64,000 bases of DNA, from positions 124,001-188,000 of the forward strand of contig NZ_MOBP01000013.1 in assembly GCF_003732665.1 (NCBI RefSeq). The letters are read 5' to 3'. Source of the stretch: Pseudomonas frederiksbergensis (GTDB lineage: Bacteria > Pseudomonadota > Gammaproteobacteria > Pseudomonadales > Pseudomonadaceae). Position 1 is the stretch's first letter. Every line of letters begins with the position of its first letter. The notes under the pieces were generated by a model that searched no databases, was not told the DNA's origin, and worked only from the letters and a program-made list of their open reading frames with translations. A program made the translations under genes and the position numbers. Shown here piece by piece: positions 15,509 through 23,655 of this stretch.

Positions 15509-17494
15509 TCAAACCACCTCAGTCGCTGATACCCGTGCCCGGCTCAATGTGCAGTAGCGTGCCAGAGCCAGCATCGGAAAGTACAACCCATAGCCGTGAT
15601 ACTTCATATAAAGCACTCGAGGTACGCCGGTGCCGGTGGCATGGGGGTCAGTCCAGGTTCCGTCTTTTTTTTGCGACCGGAGCAAGTAGTCAATGCCTTT
15701 TGCCGTGACGGGATGCCCCACGGCACCGGCCGCCATTAACCCCAACAAGGCCCATGCCGTTTGCGAGGGGGTGCTAGCCGAAGGGCGGTGACGTGGGTAT
15801 TCCAGGGAGTAGCCATGGGTATCTTCGCCCCAGCCCCCGTCCTCGTTTTGCTTCAGGATCAACCAGTGGCGAGCCTTTTGAACGGCTTCGCAAAAGGGGT
15901 CGTAACCCGTGGCGGCAAGCCCTTCCAGGGCGGACCAGGTGCCATAGATGAAGTTGATGCCCCAGCGACCATACCAACTGCCATCTGTTTCTTGCTCTGC
16001 CAACAGGTAACGCAGTGCATCGCCAGTAGCGCCCTCTGAGACCGGCGTTGCGCCCAATTGCCCGAGCATGGCCAGGCAACGGGCGCTGACATCGGCAGTG
16101 GGGTGATCAATCATCATGCCGTGTTCGGCGAAGGGAATGCTGTTGAGGTAATACTGGGTGTTGTCAGCCTCATAGGCGCCCCATCCCCCCTGACGACCTT
16201 GCATTCCCTGCACCCATTCCTGCGCCCTGGCAATCGACTCGCCGTAGTGAGCGCCGGGATGGACCTGCATTGCCCTGTGCATGACGGTCGCGACCAGAGC
16301 GGTGTCGTCGACATCGGGATGATTGGGCAACGCGTATTGAAAAGCCCAACCGCCAGGGCGCAGGTGAGGCCTGGCCACCGCCCAGCCTCCATACACATCG
16401 AGTATCTGCCGTTGTTTGAGCCAGTCGAGGCCGCGCAGCGCCGCCTCCAACCCTTGCGGATGACCGGATTCCAGCAATGCCCGGCAGACCCATGCCGTGT
16501 CCCAAATGGGCGACACGCAAGGTTGGCAGTAAGCCTGGCGCTCTGACACCACCAGCAGTTTTTCGCAGGCGCTGCGCGCTGTTTGCATCGCGAAATGGTC
16601 ACGGGGATAACCCAGGGCCTGAAGCACGACCAAGCTGATCGCGATGGTTGGCAATGCCGCGCCGTAGCCATCTTCGCCATTGAGCTGTCCGGTGACGTAC
16701 GCCTCCGCTGTCTCCAGCGCTTTTTTGCGTCGACCTTTGGGACGCCACGGATCGATGCGGTGCAAAAAACGATCAATCGCGGAAAAACAGGCAAACCAGG
16801 CCCGGTTTTGGTGGGGCGCCGCGGGCAAGGGTGTGGTTTCGTCTGCCGGGTGGATAAACAGTTCGGTGATGCCGACGTCCAGGGGGTTATGCGCCGTGGG
16901 CCGCAAGACCTGCAACACGGAAAAAGCCACCGTGAACAGGCGAGGAATGCAAAAAATCTTCGACAGATGAAACGGAAACCAGCGTGGCAGCAAAATCACT
17001 TCCACGGGAATCAGGGGCAATACACGCCATGGAATGACGTTGTACAAGGCCAGCCAGATGCGGGTTACCACGTTGCAGTTCGCGGCCCCGCCGTGCTGGC
17101 GAATAAGCGTGCAAGCACGTTGCAAGTGCGGCTCGTCCTGCGCATCGCCGAGCAGTTTGAGCGCAAAGTAGGTTTTGACACTGACGTTGAGGTTAAAACT
17201 GCCCCCTTGCAGTAACGGCCATCCGCCTTGTGGCTGTTGCTGCGCTCGCAGATAACGCGCGAGCCTGTCCTGCAAGGATTGCTGAAGCGGTTCTCCGAGA
17301 AAATGCATCAGCAACACATATTCGGCGGTCATCCCTGCATCGGCTTCGAATTCGAATACCCAATGGCCGTCGGGTTGCTGTTTATCCAGCAGGGCGCTCA
17401 AGGCGTTGTTCAGTCCGTGCTTAACGCGAGTGTTCATTGAGGGAAGGCTCTGTGTCATGGCGGTGCCCATGTCTACAGAGATTAAAAACGTCAT
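15509..17494 (-). CDS. shc: Squalene-hopene cyclase
   Basis: The enzyme cyclises squalene to pentacyclic hopene/hopanol at the inner membrane face. It is 661 aa from the first ATG, normal for the family. Evidence: the catalytic acid motif DVDDTA at residues 394-399, several QW-type repeats (QQPQGGWPLL, QKDGTWTD), SPIWDTAW, and the C-terminal ATGTGVPRVLYMKYHGYGLYFP signature region. Start is uncertain: ATGs at 17470, 17458 and 17437 are also in frame, and the last (MNTRVKHG) best matches typical SHC length. None has a clear ribosome site. It is transcribed divergently from glmR and coupled to the squalene-synthase fusion. Other hopanoid genes (hpnH, hpnG and so on) are not in this window. Confidence 0.9.
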   Translation of the reverse strand: MTFLISVDMGTAMTQSLPSMNTRVKHGLNNALSALLDKQQPDGHWVFEFEADAGMTAEYVLLMHFLGEPLQQSLQDRLARYLRAQQQPQGGWPLLQGGSFNLNVSVKTYFALKLLGDAQDEPHLQRACTLIRQHGGAANCNVVTRIWLALYNVIPWRVLPLIPVEVILLPRWFPFHLSKIFCIPRLFTVAFSVLQVLRPTAHNPLDVGITELFIHPADETTPLPAAPHQNRAWFACFSAIDRFLHRIDPWRPKGRRKKALETAEAYVTGQLNGEDGYGAALPTIAISLVVLQALGYPRDHFAMQTARSACEKLLVVSERQAYCQPCVSPIWDTAWVCRALLESGHPQGLEAALRGLDWLKQRQILDVYGGWAVARPHLRPGGWAFQYALPNHPDVDDTALVATVMHRAMQVHPGAHYGESIARAQEWVQGMQGRQGGWGAYEADNTQYYLNSIPFAEHGMMIDHPTADVSARCLAMLGQLGATPVSEGATGDALRYLLAEQETDGSWYGRWGINFIYGTWSALEGLAATGYDPFCEAVQKARHWLILKQNEDGGWGEDTHGYSLEYPRHRPSASTPSQTAWALLGLMAAGAVGHPVTAKGIDYLLRSQKKDGTWTDPHATGTGVPRVLYMKYHGYGLYFPMLALARYCTLSRARVSATEVV

Positions 17495-17644
17495 TGCCCG
17501 GGCGTTGTAACTGTCAGAAATAACAGTTGCGATGAGTGGTCATCATAAAAGTCACCCCTCGATGCCCCAAAGCCCCCCTTGACGAAGTTTCGCCGATAGG
17601 GTTTGATTGCTTTCGTTATCTTTCGAATCGAAACTTACCAGCTC

Positions 17645-18421
17645 ATGTCGAAGCGCAATACACCACAACGCCGCCACAACATCCTCGCCTTGCTCAATGA
17701 GCAGGGTGAAGTCAGTGTGGATGAGTTGGCCAAACGTTTTGAAACCTCGGAAGTTACGATTCGCAAGGACTTGGCGGCCCTTGAGAGCAATGGCCTGCTG
17801 CTGCGCCGTTACGGTGGCGCGATCACCATGCCTCAGGAACTGGTCGCTGACCTCGGCCAGCCGGTTTCCAAATACAAGCAAGCCATTGCCCGCGCCGCCG
17901 TCTCGCGGATTCGAGAGCACGCACGGATCATCATCGACAGCGGCAGCACCACCGCCGCCATGATCCCGGAACTGGGCCAGCAGCCCGGCCTGGTGGTGAT
18001 GACCAATTCCTTGAACGTGGCCAGTGCCTTGAGCGATTTGGAGCACGAACCGGTGCTGTTGATGACCGGCGGCACGTGGGACCCTCATTCAGAGTCCTTC
18101 CAGGGGCAGGTCGCCGAGCAGGTACTACGCTCTTACGACTTCGACCAGTTGTTCATCGGTGCCGATGGCATCGATCTGATCCGCGGCACCACGACCTTCA
18201 ACGAACTGCTGGGGTTGAGCCGCGTGATGGCTGAAGTCGCCCGGGAAGTCGTCGTCATGGTCGAGGCCGACAAGATCGGCCGCAAGATTCCCAACCTGGA
18301 ACTGCCCTGGAGCAGCGTCCATACCCTTATTACCGATGATCGCCTGCCGCTGGAGGCACGGGATCAGATTCAGGCTCGCGGTATCAATTTGATCCTCGCG
18401 GCTGTCAGTCAGGAGAAATAG
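17645..18421 (+). CDS. glmR: GlmR, DeoR/GlpR-family regulator of glmS
   Basis: A 258-aa DeoR-family protein. The N-terminal winged helix-turn-helix is HNILALLNEQGEVSVDELAKRF with the recognition helix SEVTIRKDLAALE. The C-terminal sugar-phosphate-sensing domain contains IIDSGSTTAAM and GADGID. The ATG at 17645 (MSKRNTPQRRHN) gives the usual start; an upstream ATG at 17603 would add 14 unlikely residues. It ends one base before glmS, as in other Pseudomonas where this gene is called glmR, so it probably controls amino-sugar synthesis. The 150-base gap to the divergent cyclase gene must hold both promoters. Confidence 0.9.
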   Translation: MSKRNTPQRRHNILALLNEQGEVSVDELAKRFETSEVTIRKDLAALESNGLLLRRYGGAITMPQELVADLGQPVSKYKQAIARAAVSRIREHARIIIDSGSTTAAMIPELGQQPGLVVMTNSLNVASALSDLEHEPVLLMTGGTWDPHSESFQGQVAEQVLRSYDFDQLFIGADGIDLIRGTTTFNELLGLSRVMAEVAREVVVMVEADKIGRKIPNLELPWSSVHTLITDDRLPLEARDQIQARGINLILAAVSQEK

Positions 18422-18422
18422 C

Positions 18423-20258
18423 ATGTGTGGAATTGTCGGCGCCGTCGCAGAACGTAACATCACCGCCATCCTGCTCGAAGGGCTGAAGCGCCTGGAATAC
18501 CGTGGCTATGACAGCGCCGGTGTGGCGGTTTTCACCAATGACGGGATCCTCGATCGCGTCCGCCGTCCGGGCAAAGTCAGCGAGCTGGATCAAGCCCTGG
18601 CCGCCACGCCGCTGATCGGTCGCCTGGGCATCGCCCATACCCGTTGGGCCACCCACGGCGCGCCTTGTGAACGCAATGCCCACCCGCATTTCTCCGGGCA
18701 GAACCTGGCTGTCGTGCACAACGGCATCATCGAAAACCACGAAGCCCTGCGCGAACAGTTGAAGGCCCAGGGTTACGTGTTCACCTCGGACACCGACACC
18801 GAAGTCATTGCCCACCTGCTGGCACATAAACTCAAGGACCTGCACGACCTGACCGTGGCCCTCAAAGCCACCGTTAAAGAGTTGCACGGTGCCTATGGCT
18901 TGGCGGTTATTAGCGCCGATCAACCGGATCGACTGGTCGCGGCCCGCAGCGGCAGCCCGCTGGTGATTGGCCTGGGTCTGGGGGAAAACTTCCTCGCCTC
19001 CGACCAGTTGGCCCTGCGCCAGGTCACCGACCGCTTCATGTACCTGGAAGAAGGCGATATCGCCGAGATTCGCCGCGACAGCGTGCAAATCTGGGACATC
19101 GACGGCAAAGCCGTTGAACGCGAAGCGGTGCAGTACGGCGACAACGCCGAATCCGCCGAAAAGGGCGAGTACCGTCACTTCATGCTCAAGGAAATCCACG
19201 AGCAACCCACGGTGGTGCAACGCACCCTGGAAGGGCGTCTGAGCCAGCAACAAGTCCTGGTGCAAGCCTTCGGTCCCGAGGCGCCCGAGCTGTTCGCCAA
19301 GGTGCGCAATGTGCAGATCGTTGCCTGCGGCACCAGCTACCACGCCGGTATGGTTGCCCGTTACTGGCTCGAAGAACTGGCCGGCATCCCGTGCCAGGTC
19401 GAAGTCGCCAGCGAATTCCGCTACCGCAAAGTCGTGGTGCAACCCGACACCCTGTTTGTCACCATCTCCCAGTCCGGCGAAACCGCCGACACCCTGGCCG
19501 CCCTGCGCAACGCCAAGGAACTGGGTTTCCTCGCCAGCCTGGCGATCTGCAACGTTGGCATCAGCTCCCTGGTGCGTGAATCCGACCTGACCCTGCTGAC
19601 CCAGGCCGGTCGTGAAATCGGCGTGGCCTCGACCAAAGCCTTCACCACCCAATTGGTGGGCCTGCTGCTGCTGACTCTGTCCCTCGGCCAAGTGCGCGGT
19701 ACGTTGGCCCCGGGCGTCGAAGCGACGCTGGTCGAAGAACTGCGTCGCCTGCCGACCCGTCTGGGCGAAGCCCTGGCGATGGACAGCACCGTGGAAAAAA
19801 TCGCCGAGCTGTTCGCCGACAAGAACCACACTTTGTTCCTCGGTCGCGGCGCGCAGTACCCAGTGGCAATGGAAGGCGCTCTGAAACTCAAAGAGATCTC
19901 CTACATCCACGCCGAAGCCTACCCGGCCGGCGAGCTGAAACACGGCCCGTTGGCGCTTGTGGATAACGACATGCCGGTGGTCACCGTGGCGCCGAACAAC
20001 GAACTGCTGGAGAAGTTGAAATCCAACCTTCAGGAAGTCCGCGCCCGTGGCGGCGAGCTGATCGTCTTCGCCGACGAAAAGGCTGGCATGAGCAATGGCG
20101 AAGGCACCCACGTCGTCCAGATGCCGCACATCCACGACATCCTGTCGCCGATCCTCTACACCATCCCGCTGCAACTGCTGTCGTACTACGTGGCGGTATT
20201 GAAAGGCACCGACGTCGACCAGCCGCGCAACCTGGCGAAGTCGGTGACTGTGGAATAA
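18423..20258 (+). CDS. glmS: GlmS, glucosamine-6-phosphate synthase (glutamine-dependent)
   Basis: GlmS converts fructose-6-phosphate and glutamine to glucosamine-6-phosphate, the first step to UDP-GlcNAc. The 611-aa protein begins MCGIVGAV with the N-terminal nucleophile cysteine. It has the glutaminase domain (RLGIAHTRWATHG, HNGIIENH) and two SIS domains (CGTSYHAGMV, SQSGETADTL, STKAFTTQ), ending in DQPRNLAKSVTVE. In many bacteria the glmS 3' end is the Tn7 attachment site. The coding end and terminator here appear intact with no inserted transposon ends. Confidence 0.98.
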   Translation: MCGIVGAVAERNITAILLEGLKRLEYRGYDSAGVAVFTNDGILDRVRRPGKVSELDQALAATPLIGRLGIAHTRWATHGAPCERNAHPHFSGQNLAVVHNGIIENHEALREQLKAQGYVFTSDTDTEVIAHLLAHKLKDLHDLTVALKATVKELHGAYGLAVISADQPDRLVAARSGSPLVIGLGLGENFLASDQLALRQVTDRFMYLEEGDIAEIRRDSVQIWDIDGKAVEREAVQYGDNAESAEKGEYRHFMLKEIHEQPTVVQRTLEGRLSQQQVLVQAFGPEAPELFAKVRNVQIVACGTSYHAGMVARYWLEELAGIPCQVEVASEFRYRKVVVQPDTLFVTISQSGETADTLAALRNAKELGFLASLAICNVGISSLVRESDLTLLTQAGREIGVASTKAFTTQLVGLLLLTLSLGQVRGTLAPGVEATLVEELRRLPTRLGEALAMDSTVEKIAELFADKNHTLFLGRGAQYPVAMEGALKLKEISYIHAEAYPAGELKHGPLALVDNDMPVVTVAPNNELLEKLKSNLQEVRARGGELIVFADEKAGMSNGEGTHVVQMPHIHDILSPILYTIPLQLLSYYVAVLKGTDVDQPRNLAKSVTVE

Positions 20259-20280
20259 GTTATCCACAGCAGGCGTAAAC

Positions 20281-20314
20281 AAAAAGACCGCAGCTCAGGC
20301 TGCGGTCTTTTTTT
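20281..20314. terminator. Bidirectional intrinsic terminator after glmS
   Basis: GACCGCAG (20286-20293) pairs with CTGCGGTC (20300-20307); an A-run precedes and a seven-T run follows. It can end both glmS and the convergent lipid operon whose last stop is at 20334. Confidence 0.93.
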
Positions 20315-20333
20315 GTCCGGGATTCGGGCTAGT

Positions 20334-21266
20334 TCACGTCCACCAATACCGAACCAAATGAAAGAAGATCGGCGCCGCAAAGCACACCGAATCCAGTCGA
20401 TCCAGCATCCCGCCATGACCTTCGATCATGTGCCCCCAGTCCTTCACGCCACGATCGCGCTTGATCGCCGACATCACGATGCCGCCGGCAAAGCCCAGCA
20501 GGTTGATCAGCAGCGCGATCAGGAATGACTGCCATGGGTTGAACGGTGTGGTCCACCACAACGCCGCGCCAATCAGCGACGACAGCAGCACGCCACCGAC
20601 GAAGCCTTCGACGGTTTTCGAGGGCGACAGGTTGGGGGCGATTTTGTGTTTGCCGAACAGCTTGCCGCACACGTACTGCAACACGTCCGAGAGTTGCACC
20701 ACGATCACCAGATAGGCGATCAGCAGCAGGTTGCGGCCTTCATAGCCGACGATATCCAGGGTCAGCAGGGCGGGTACGAACGATACGCAGAACACCGCAA
20801 TCATCAGGCCCCACTGCACTTTCGACGCCCGTTCGAGGAAGTGCGTGCTGTCGCCACCGAGGGACGCGAGGATTGGCAGCAGCAGGAACACGTACACCGG
20901 GATAAAGATCGAAAATAGCCCATACCAATCGAAATAGATCAGCAGGTATTGCAGCGGCAGCGCCAGGTAAAACGCCGCCACCAGCGCCGGGTAGTCGCTG
21001 CGCCGGGTGGGCGTAAGCGTGAGGAATTCCCGTAGCGCGTAGAAAGACACCGCGTAGAACAGCAGGATCACCGCGCCGGTGCCGAGCCAGAAAGCGATGC
21101 CGATCACCACCACCATCACCCACCAGGCATTGATGCGGGCATTGAGGTTATCCACAACCGGGTTCGGCGAACCACGGGTGCGCAGTTTGAGAATCAGGCC
21201 AATCAGCGAAGCCAGAACCAGGATCAGGCCGATCCCGCCGAACAGCATCAGGGTTTGTCGATCCAT
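20334..21266 (-). CDS. ynbB: CdsA-family phosphatidate cytidylyltransferase (YnbB-like)
   Basis: Enzymes of this family make CDP-diacylglycerol from phosphatidic acid and CTP in the inner membrane. The 310-aa protein has about eight hydrophobic segments and the CdsA signature near the C-terminus (SAIKRDRGVKDWGHMIEGHGG then LDRLDSV), with NLSPSKTVEGFVGG before it. It is the last gene of a six-gene minus-strand unit containing homologues of E. coli ynbA, ynbC and ynbD, so it is probably the YnbB equivalent rather than the housekeeping CdsA. It starts 1 base after the acyltransferase stop. Confidence 0.85.
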   Translation of the reverse strand: MDRQTLMLFGGIGLILVLASLIGLILKLRTRGSPNPVVDNLNARINAWWVMVVVIGIAFWLGTGAVILLFYAVSFYALREFLTLTPTRRSDYPALVAAFYLALPLQYLLIYFDWYGLFSIFIPVYVFLLLPILASLGGDSTHFLERASKVQWGLMIAVFCVSFVPALLTLDIVGYEGRNLLLIAYLVIVVQLSDVLQYVCGKLFGKHKIAPNLSPSKTVEGFVGGVLLSSLIGAALWWTTPFNPWQSFLIALLINLLGFAGGIVMSAIKRDRGVKDWGHMIEGHGGMLDRLDSVCFAAPIFFHLVRYWWT

Positions 21267-21267
21267 G

Positions 21268-21888
21268 TCAGGAATGCTCCGGGGCGAGGGCCAGCAGCGC
21301 CTCGCGGCTGCGTGTCAGGAAGTGTTCTTTGCTCTCGTCGTCTTCCAATTGCAGCGGTGCGCCGAAACTGGTGGTGCACAGCAACGGCAGCGGCAGCACC
21401 CGACCTTTGGGCATGACCCGGTTGAGGTTAGCGATCCACACCGGAATCACTTGGGCCTGTGGGTAACTTTTTGCCAAGTGGTAGAGACCGCTTTTGAATG
21501 GCAGCAGTCCGTCTTCAAGATTGCGCGTGCCCTCGGGGAAGATGATCAGGGAATCGCCTCTCTCCAAAGCATCGAGCATCGGCTGCAAGGGGTTATCCAC
21601 AGGGTCCTTGCGTTCACGGTCGATCAGCACGCCATTGAACACGCGGCTGATGATGTAGCGGCGCACGGCACTTTTATTCCAGTAGTCGCTGCCGGCCACC
21701 GGGCGCGTGAGTTTGCGCAGGGCCGGCGGCAGCGAAGCCCAAAGCAGCACGAAATCGCCGTGGCTGCTGTGGTTGGCGAAATAAATGCGCTGCACCGGTT
21801 CCGGCGCGCAACCCATCCACAGGCTACGGGCGCCGGTGACGGTGCGGGCCATGGAGGTAATGAGCGTGGCGACCACAGGTTCGAACAT
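21268..21888 (-). CDS. PlsC-family lysophospholipid acyltransferase
   Basis: A 206-aa 1-acyl-glycerol-3-phosphate O-acyltransferase-like protein. It has the catalytic NHSSHGDF (H-x4-D) block, the glycerol-3-phosphate-binding FPEGTRN block about 75 residues later, and an N-terminal hydrophobic stretch. The ATG at 21888 (MFEPVVATLI) follows TAAGGAAATCGTTT and is preferred to an ATG 33 bases upstream. In context it could make the phosphatidic acid or remodel the lipid used by the neighbouring CDP-alcohol pathway. E. coli ynbABCD lacks this gene, so it is an addition here. Confidence 0.85.
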   Translation of the reverse strand: MFEPVVATLITSMARTVTGARSLWMGCAPEPVQRIYFANHSSHGDFVLLWASLPPALRKLTRPVAGSDYWNKSAVRRYIISRVFNGVLIDRERKDPVDNPLQPMLDALERGDSLIIFPEGTRNLEDGLLPFKSGLYHLAKSYPQAQVIPVWIANLNRVMPKGRVLPLPLLCTTSFGAPLQLEDDESKEHFLTRSREALLALAPEHS

Positions 21889-21899
21889 AAACGATTTCC

Positions 21900-22355
21900 T
21901 TATCCGGCGAGGGGAAGCCAAGGGCTGGCCAGGATGACGACAAAGGTGGGCAGCACCTGGGCAGCGACCAGGACAGCCTGTTTGCGCAACAGGTTAAGCG
22001 CTCCGCGCTGACGCTCGCTCCAGGGCCGGCCGGCGCGGTTGGCCGGTTGCAGGCCGAGGCTTTGCAGGGCTTGATCGAGATCGACAGTGCGGTGCGGCAC
22101 GGCGTCAGCGTCTTGGGCGACGGCGTCAAACAAGTCCGCGTCGAACGCGACGCGCAGGGCCCAGTATTTTTGCAGCAGACCCAGGACGATCAACCAACCG
22201 CTAAGCAGCAGGCCCAGCGCCACCGGGGTGATCAACAGCAGTTGCAGCAAACCGAACACTACACCCAGCAAGGTCATCCCTGTGGATAACTGATCGAGGG
22301 CGCGGCCCCGGCGCAACAGGCTGGCGACCACGTGCAATTCCATATCAACCGGCAT
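21900..22355 (-). CDS. Small membrane protein of the lipid operon, function unknown
   Basis: About 151 aa. Two adjacent hydrophobic segments (TGMTLLGVVFGLLQLLLITPVAL and LLLSGWLIVLGLL) are followed by an acidic/polar middle and another hydrophobic C-terminal helix (LVAAQVLPTFVVILASPWLPL). I do not recognise a family. The ATG at 22355 has GGAG seven bases upstream and overlaps the 3' end of the YnbD-like gene; ATGs at 22361 and 22343 are alternatives. It lies inside the operon between the phosphatase and acyltransferase genes, so a membrane role with those enzymes is inferred, for instance as a partner or flippase-like helper. Confidence 0.7.
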   Translation of the reverse strand: MPVDMELHVVASLLRRGRALDQLSTGMTLLGVVFGLLQLLLITPVALGLLLSGWLIVLGLLQKYWALRVAFDADLFDAVAQDADAVPHRTVDLDQALQSLGLQPANRAGRPWSERQRGALNLLRKQAVLVAAQVLPTFVVILASPWLPLAG

Positions 22356-23655
22356 AGGCATGCTCCAGGGCTTGGCGATGGGCCGGGTGCAACACCACGT
22401 GCGGGCGTGCGGCTTTGATCATCGCCACGGCGGCATCGACCGTGTTCGCTCGGCCGCTGCGCAGCAACCACGCCGCCACCGCCGTGGCGCTGCGCGAATA
22501 ACCCAGCGCACAGCAGACCAACAGCGGACCTTGCTGGCGCAGTTGCTCAATCGCCAGGGCTGCGGCGAGACATTGTTCGGTGCTCGGCGCGGTCAGGTCC
22601 AGGACCGGAATGCTTTGATAGGCGCGACCCCGTGGGTTGAGCGGCAGCTCGGCGCAAAGATCGACCACCGCTTTGAACGGCGCCAACTGATCAGCACCCG
22701 GCAGTCGGCCGAGCCAAACGTTATCCACAACCTGATCAGGCTGTGGATGCTTGCGAGTCCACAGCCGTGAATTGATCCACGCCGCCGCCGCGTAAGGCGC
22801 AAACAACCAGCGTGCGGCCGGGCTCAAACGGCCGTCGGCGCGTTTCTGAAACCCGGCGGCGTCGAGGGCTGCGTAATTCAGCGCCACCAACAGCAACGCC
22901 ACGGCGGGCCAGATCAGCCACAACCCTCCACCGCCCAAACCGAACGCCGCAATGGCGAGGACCGCCGCGCCAAGTCCATAGCGCAGGGCCAGGCGCCAGC
23001 GTTTCGGATCCTTGGCCAAGCGCAAACTGCCCAAGGGGCTGGGACGATCCACTGGCCACAGCCACACACACAGCCAACCGGCGAGGGCGCCTGTGGGTAA
23101 GTCGATAAAGTGATGTTGATAAGTGGTCAGCACCGAAATCCCGATCAAGGCAAACCAGCCATGCACCAACCAGCGCCACACGCCTTGGGAGTGCCGTTGG
23201 TACATGACCCACAAAATCACCAGCAGCGCGATGTGCAGCGACGGCGCCTGGTTGAACGGCTTGTCGAACCCGGCCAGCACCGCGAACAGCCAGCCGAATA
23301 CGCCGTCAAGCTCGGGCCGTTCAAAGGTGAAGCGCAGCGGCCACAGCAGGAAGCAACTGACCGAGATCACTTGCGCGCTCAACAGGCGCAAGGCGTGGCG
23401 TTTGAGTTCGTGGCGGCTGTTGGGCAGCAGCAGGGAAAAGCCGTACAGCAGGTCAATCGTCCAGTAGGGGACGATGGTCCACGCCCAGAATGGCATGGCA
23501 CTTTCCCAACCGAACACGAACGTGCCGACATCGCTGCGCTGATTGGTCACCCAGGTGGCAAAGCCGTAGCTGGCGAAAAACAGCGGCGCGAGCACCAGCA
23601 GCCAGAGCACCGCCGGTTTTAGCAGCCCTGCTTCTCTAGGCGTGCCCTGCATCAT
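22345..23655 (-). CDS. ynbD: Fused PAP2 / dual-specificity phosphatase membrane protein (YnbD-like)
   Basis: The 436-aa protein joins a polytopic PAP2-type lipid phosphatase region to a cytoplasmic cysteine phosphatase. The PAP2 region shows NQAPSLHIALL and the histidine segment TYQHHFIDLPTGALAGW. The cysteine phosphatase has the active loop LLVCCALGYSRSATA (C-x5-R). This architecture is that of E. coli YnbD. The start ATGATG at 23655 overlaps the TGA of the preceding gene. Inferred role: dephosphorylate a lipid or lipid-linked phosphate made by the neighbouring CDP-alcohol transferase. The classical HC of the cysteine-phosphatase loop is CC here. Confidence 0.8.
   Translation of the reverse strand: MMQGTPREAGLLKPAVLWLLVLAPLFFASYGFATWVTNQRSDVGTFVFGWESAMPFWAWTIVPYWTIDLLYGFSLLLPNSRHELKRHALRLLSAQVISVSCFLLWPLRFTFERPELDGVFGWLFAVLAGFDKPFNQAPSLHIALLVILWVMYQRHSQGVWRWLVHGWFALIGISVLTTYQHHFIDLPTGALAGWLCVWLWPVDRPSPLGSLRLAKDPKRWRLALRYGLGAAVLAIAAFGLGGGGLWLIWPAVALLLVALNYAALDAAGFQKRADGRLSPAARWLFAPYAAAAWINSRLWTRKHPQPDQVVDNVWLGRLPGADQLAPFKAVVDLCAELPLNPRGRAYQSIPVLDLTAPSTEQCLAAALAIEQLRQQGPLLVCCALGYSRSATAVAAWLLRSGRANTVDAAVAMIKAARPHVVLHPAHRQALEHAYAG

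Noticed and set aside
20259..20330. Tn7-like insertion at the glmS attachment site
   Set aside because: The glmS end is followed at once by its terminator and the convergent lipid operon; no transposon ends or tns genes are present.
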